Shown here in pieces: positions 61,611 through 64,000 of a stretch of DNA of 64,000 bases. The stretch is from positions 310,001 to 374,000 of the forward strand of contig NZ_BMTU01000002.1 of NCBI RefSeq assembly GCF_014649835.1, read 5' to 3'. The translations under genes were made by a program, and so were the position numbers. Under the pieces are notes generated by a model that was not told the DNA's origin, searched no databases, and saw only the letters and a program-made list of their open reading frames with translations. This DNA is from Streptomyces pilosus. Lineage in GTDB: Bacteria > Actinomycetota > Actinomycetes > Streptomycetales > Streptomycetaceae. How positions within the stretch are numbered: position 1 is the stretch's first letter; each line of letters starts with the position of its first letter.

Positions 61611-61991
61611 TCAGGCCGGGCCGGAGGCCGACTCCGGCTGCTCCAGGGCCGCCTGCAGGGTCGGCCGCGGCGGCAGCAGCCGGGACAGGCCCGTGATGCG
61701 GAGCATGCGCAGGGTCAGGGGATGCGCGCAGACGAGGTACAGGCTCCCGGACCCGTCCGCGGTCCGGTGCAGTGCCCGGTACAGCAGGCGCAGGCCCGAG
61801 CAGTCGAAGAATTCGACCCGGGTCAGGTCGATCACGATCCGGGCGTCCGGTTCGGCGGTCGCCATGTCCAGGTGCGGGACGATCTCCGCGGCCGCGGCGA
61901 TGTCGATCTCACCGCGGAACTCCAGCACCGTGTGGCCCCGGTCCTGGCGGACGCGCAGATGCCGGGTCAGCGGCGCAGGTTCGTACCGCAC
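61611..61991 (-). CDS. STAS-domain anti-sigma-factor antagonist
   Basis: A 126-residue SpoIIAA-like protein. EFRGEIDIAAAAEI near 25-38 and the phosphorylation site region VIDLTRVEFFDCSGLRLL near 53-70, with the Ser in DCSGLR, are the STAS motifs. It would bind an anti-sigma kinase when dephosphorylated. No kinase gene lies near. GTG at 61991 has GGAGGAG about nine bases upstream. Confidence 0.87.
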   Translation of the reverse strand: MRYEPAPLTRHLRVRQDRGHTVLEFRGEIDIAAAAEIVPHLDMATAEPDARIVIDLTRVEFFDCSGLRLLYRALHRTADGSGSLYLVCAHPLTLRMLRITGLSRLLPPRPTLQAALEQPESASGPA

Positions 61992-62238
61992 GACGCCATC
62001 TCCTCCAGCCTGCTCCGTGCTACGGGGAAGGGGAGCGGTCCCAACACCGTTTCCTACCCGGCAAGTTACCCTCGAACGAGTGCATTGGAGCATGCCCGGT
62101 TGACATATGTCTTCGCATTGCGACCGAGTTCTTTCGTGTCGTCTCCGAGCCGGGAGGCCGACTGAAACCGGCGAGCCGGGACAGGTTTCCCGTACAGGGC
62201 GGGGCAGCAGCGCCCCGCACCGGGACCCCGGAGGAGAC

Positions 62239-62631
62239 ATGGCACTGGTGACGACGGGCGTGGTGGTGCTCGACTGCGCCGAGCCCGAGAAACTCGCCGA
62301 GTTCTACAAGGAGTTGCTGGGAGCCGACGAGGCCGGCGCCAACGCCAACCGGGTGGAGATCCGGGCCGCCGACGGCTTCCGGCTGGCGTTGCGCCGCGAC
62401 GTCAACGCGACCGCGCCCAGCTGGCCCCGCCCGGAGAACTCCCTCCAGGCGCACCTGGAGTTCGTGGTGGACGACCTGGACGCGGCGGAGCGCCGGATCG
62501 TGAGTCTCGGGGGCCGCCCGATCGAGTCGGGCGACCCCGCGGGGCCCGCCGAGGAGCGCGGCTACGCCGACCCGGCGGGCCACTCCTTCGTCGTCCGCCG
62601 GGGCACCCCGACGGCACCGAAGCAGGGCTGA
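62239..62631 (+). CDS. VOC family glyoxalase-like protein
   Basis: A 130-residue VOC protein of the glyoxalase-like (PF18029) type: TTGVVVLDCAEPEKLAEFYK near 5-24, LQAHLEFVVDDLDAAERRIV near 73, ending ADPAGHSFVVRRG. The classical metal ligands are not all present, so the function is unknown. GGAGGAG lies 3-5 nt before the ATG. Divergent from the STAS gene across 247 nt in which I see no clear promoter. Confidence 0.85.
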   Translation: MALVTTGVVVLDCAEPEKLAEFYKELLGADEAGANANRVEIRAADGFRLALRRDVNATAPSWPRPENSLQAHLEFVVDDLDAAERRIVSLGGRPIESGDPAGPAEERGYADPAGHSFVVRRGTPTAPKQG

Positions 62632-62640
62632 GCCCTCACC

Positions 62641-62952
62641 TCAGTCGCGGCCGCCCTTGTCCGGGACCGGCCAGCTGCCCGTGGACCGCTCGATCGCCTT
62701 GGCGCCCGCGCGGTCGACGGCGCTGCGCACCACCGCGAAGATGGCGCCCTGGATGGCGGCGGCCAGCAGGATCTCTCCCCAGCGGCGGTCGCGGTCCAGG
62801 GCGTCCGGCGCGTCGTCCTCGTGCCGGATCACCTTCCAGGTCTTCTGGAACGCCATCCCGGCCAGGGTGCCGCTCGTCCAGCCCAGTACGAACCCGACGG
62901 GCTTGTACGCCAGGGGCATCTTGTTCTTGACCTTCTTGCTCTTCTTCGCCAT
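62641..62952 (-). CDS. DUF4235 small membrane protein
   Basis: A 103-residue protein with a Lys-rich start (MAKKSKKVKNK), a hydrophobic stretch at about 14-32 with YKPVGFVLGWTSGTLAG, and a second at about 62-78. DUF4235 proteins are common in actinobacteria; role unknown. ATG at 62952 has GGGAGAT upstream. The stop is 9 nt from the convergent VOC gene. Confidence 0.85.
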   Translation of the reverse strand: MAKKSKKVKNKMPLAYKPVGFVLGWTSGTLAGMAFQKTWKVIRHEDDAPDALDRDRRWGEILLAAAIQGAIFAVVRSAVDRAGAKAIERSTGSWPVPDKGGRD

Positions 62953-63015
62953 GTCGATCTCCCGGATCGGTTGCCTGCTCGGTTCTGTTCGGTGGATGTC
63001 GTTCGGGCCGGCTGG

Positions 63016-64000
63016 TCAGGGGCGGCCCCGCGCGGGCACCTCCTCGCCGGCCGGCACGGGCCCCGGGGGAGTGCCGTCCCCGAACGGCCGGCCGCCCAGC
63101 TCCTCGCGGTGGTGCGGCGTCGTCCAGCCGGACAGGTCGGGGCCCAGCGGCACGATGCCGGACGGATTGACGCCCGTGTGCACCTGGTAGTAGTGCCGCT
63201 TGATGTGGTCGAAGTCCACGGTGTCGCCGAAGCCCGGTGTCTGGTAGAGGTCGCGGACGTAGCCCCACAGCACCCGGTTCTCCGCCAGCTTCCACCGGTT
63301 GCACTTGAAGTGGCCGTGGTACACCGCGTCGAACCGCACCAGCGTGGTGAAGAGCCGGATGTCCGCCTCGGTGATGGTGTCGCCGACCAGGTACCGCTGC
63401 CGCTCCAGCCGTCCCGCCAGCAGCTCCAGCCGCCGGAACACCGCCGTGCACGCGGCCTCGTACTCCTCCTGGTCGGTGGCGAAACCCGCCCGGTACACGC
63501 CGTTGTTGACGTCCTGGAAGACGTCCTCCACGAGCGCGTCGATCTCGTCGCGCAGCGCCCGCGGATACAGGTCGGGCGCCCCTTCACGGTGCAGGTCCGT
63601 CCACTCGGTGGCCAGGTCCAGCGTGATCTGCTGGTAGTCGTTGGTGACCAGCTTCCCGCTCGGTACGTCCACGACCGCCGGCACACTGACCCCGCCCGGG
63701 TGGTCCGGCTCGCGCCGGTCGTACGCCTCGCTCAGGTACCGGATCCCGAGCACCGGGTCGCGGCCGTCCGGATCCAGCGTGAAGCGCCAGCTCCGGTCGT
63801 CCTGCACCGGGTCGGTCACGGCCAGGGACAGCGCCTCCTCGAGACCGAGCAGCCGCCGGGACACCAGAGCCCGGCTCGCCCACGGGCAGGCGCGGCTCAC
63901 CACCAGCCGGTAGCGCCCCGCCTCCACGGGCCAGCCGTCCCGGCCGTCCGCGGTGATCCGGTCCGCGAAGTGGGCCTTGGACCTCCTGAACTTCTTCCTG
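63016..64000 (-). CDS. Glutathionyl-hydroquinone reductase-like GST (5' end missing)
   Basis: Residues visible to the end of the window: the reading frame stays open leftward from base 64000 to the stop at 63016, so the start lies beyond the window. The motif VSRACPWASRALVSR carries the catalytic Cys of ECM4/YqjG-type enzymes, VPAVVD and NDYQQI fit the glutathione site, and the C-terminal helical domain ends VHTGVNPSGIVPLGPDLSGW. In actinobacteria, which lack glutathione, these probably use mycothiol as thiol donor to reduce hydroquinone conjugates. Confidence 0.88.
   Translation of the reverse strand, partial: RKKFRRSKAHFADRITADGRDGWPVEAGRYRLVVSRACPWASRALVSRRLLGLEEALSLAVTDPVQDDRSWRFTLDPDGRDPVLGIRYLSEAYDRREPDHPGGVSVPAVVDVPSGKLVTNDYQQITLDLATEWTDLHREGAPDLYPRALRDEIDALVEDVFQDVNNGVYRAGFATDQEEYEAACTAVFRRLELLAGRLERQRYLVGDTITEADIRLFTTLVRFDAVYHGHFKCNRWKLAENRVLWGYVRDLYQTPGFGDTVDFDHIKRHYYQVHTGVNPSGIVPLGPDLSGWTTPHHREELGGRPFGDGTPPGPVPAGEEVPARGRP

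Noticed and set aside
62100..62122. TTGACA upstream of the VOC gene as a promoter
   Set aside because: No acceptable -10 hexamer lies 16-19 nt downstream.

Overview
The window is high-GC actinobacterial chromosome, almost certainly Streptomyces: nearly every codon ends in G or C, GTG/TTG starts are common, ATGA/GTGA gene overlaps are frequent, terminators are long GC-rich stems without U-tracts, and the gene content is typical (ergothioneine operon, mycelial TetR/LacI/ROK/MarR regulators, iron box, stand-alone CYP102 heme protein, FUSC pumps). I found about 65 protein genes, no tRNA, rRNA, CRISPR array, insertion sequence or phage gene. Both edges cut genes: a DUF2382 gene on the left and a glutathionyl-hydroquinone reductase-like gene on the right.

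Layout. 1-3.65 kb: stress/housekeeping genes (DUF2382, LLM oxidoreductase, HAD phosphatase, dodecin) and an orphan sugar-binding lipoprotein with a DasR-like operator. 3.7-8.1 kb: translationally coupled ergothioneine operon egtA-B-C-D (leftward). 8.4-15.6 kb: single genes, including a PARG-like protein, PemK/MazF-like protein, flavin-nucleotide-binding protein, isochorismatase with an overlapping AadA-like nucleotidyltransferase, VOC protein, phosphoribosyltransferase, type III CoA-transferase and a LysR regulator. 15.8-18.3 kb: FMN reductase divergent from a TetR regulator across two near-identical inverted operators, then a LacI regulator. 18.3-22.9 kb: thioredoxin divergent from a disulfide flavoprotein reductase, peptide deformylase, PepSY membrane protein, TPR protein. 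23-26.2 kb: a coupled MarR pair, and a YheO-type regulator coupled to a PLP dehydratase behind twin palindromes; cupin. 26.3-30.7 kb: MoxR ATPase/VWA pair and an FtsX-type ABC exporter.

30.8-45.2 kb is the most coherent block: an L-rhamnose island. Leftward rhaI-rhaEW-rhaB-lutABC and rightward ABC importer rhaT-P-Q-S, mutarotase rhaM and a LacI regulator share one 261-nt divergent control region with two matching LacI-type operators, each just downstream of a recognisable promoter. The genes give a whole path: import, anomer conversion, isomerisation, phosphorylation, aldol cleavage and lactaldehyde oxidation in one fused protein, then L-lactate to pyruvate by LutABC.

45.3-64 kb: alpha/beta hydrolase, PIG-L deacetylase coupled to an ECF41/SigJ-type sigma factor, CYP102-like P450 divergent from TetR, an iron-box-preceded DUF2470 gene, two FUSC-type membrane proteins, an EF-G-binding-type zinc protein, ROK regulator, SDR epimerase, HAD phosphatase, PHP phosphoesterase, VanZ, DUF4230, STAS, VOC, DUF4235 and the partial reductase. 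Functions are assigned from motifs and family memory; no database search was run.
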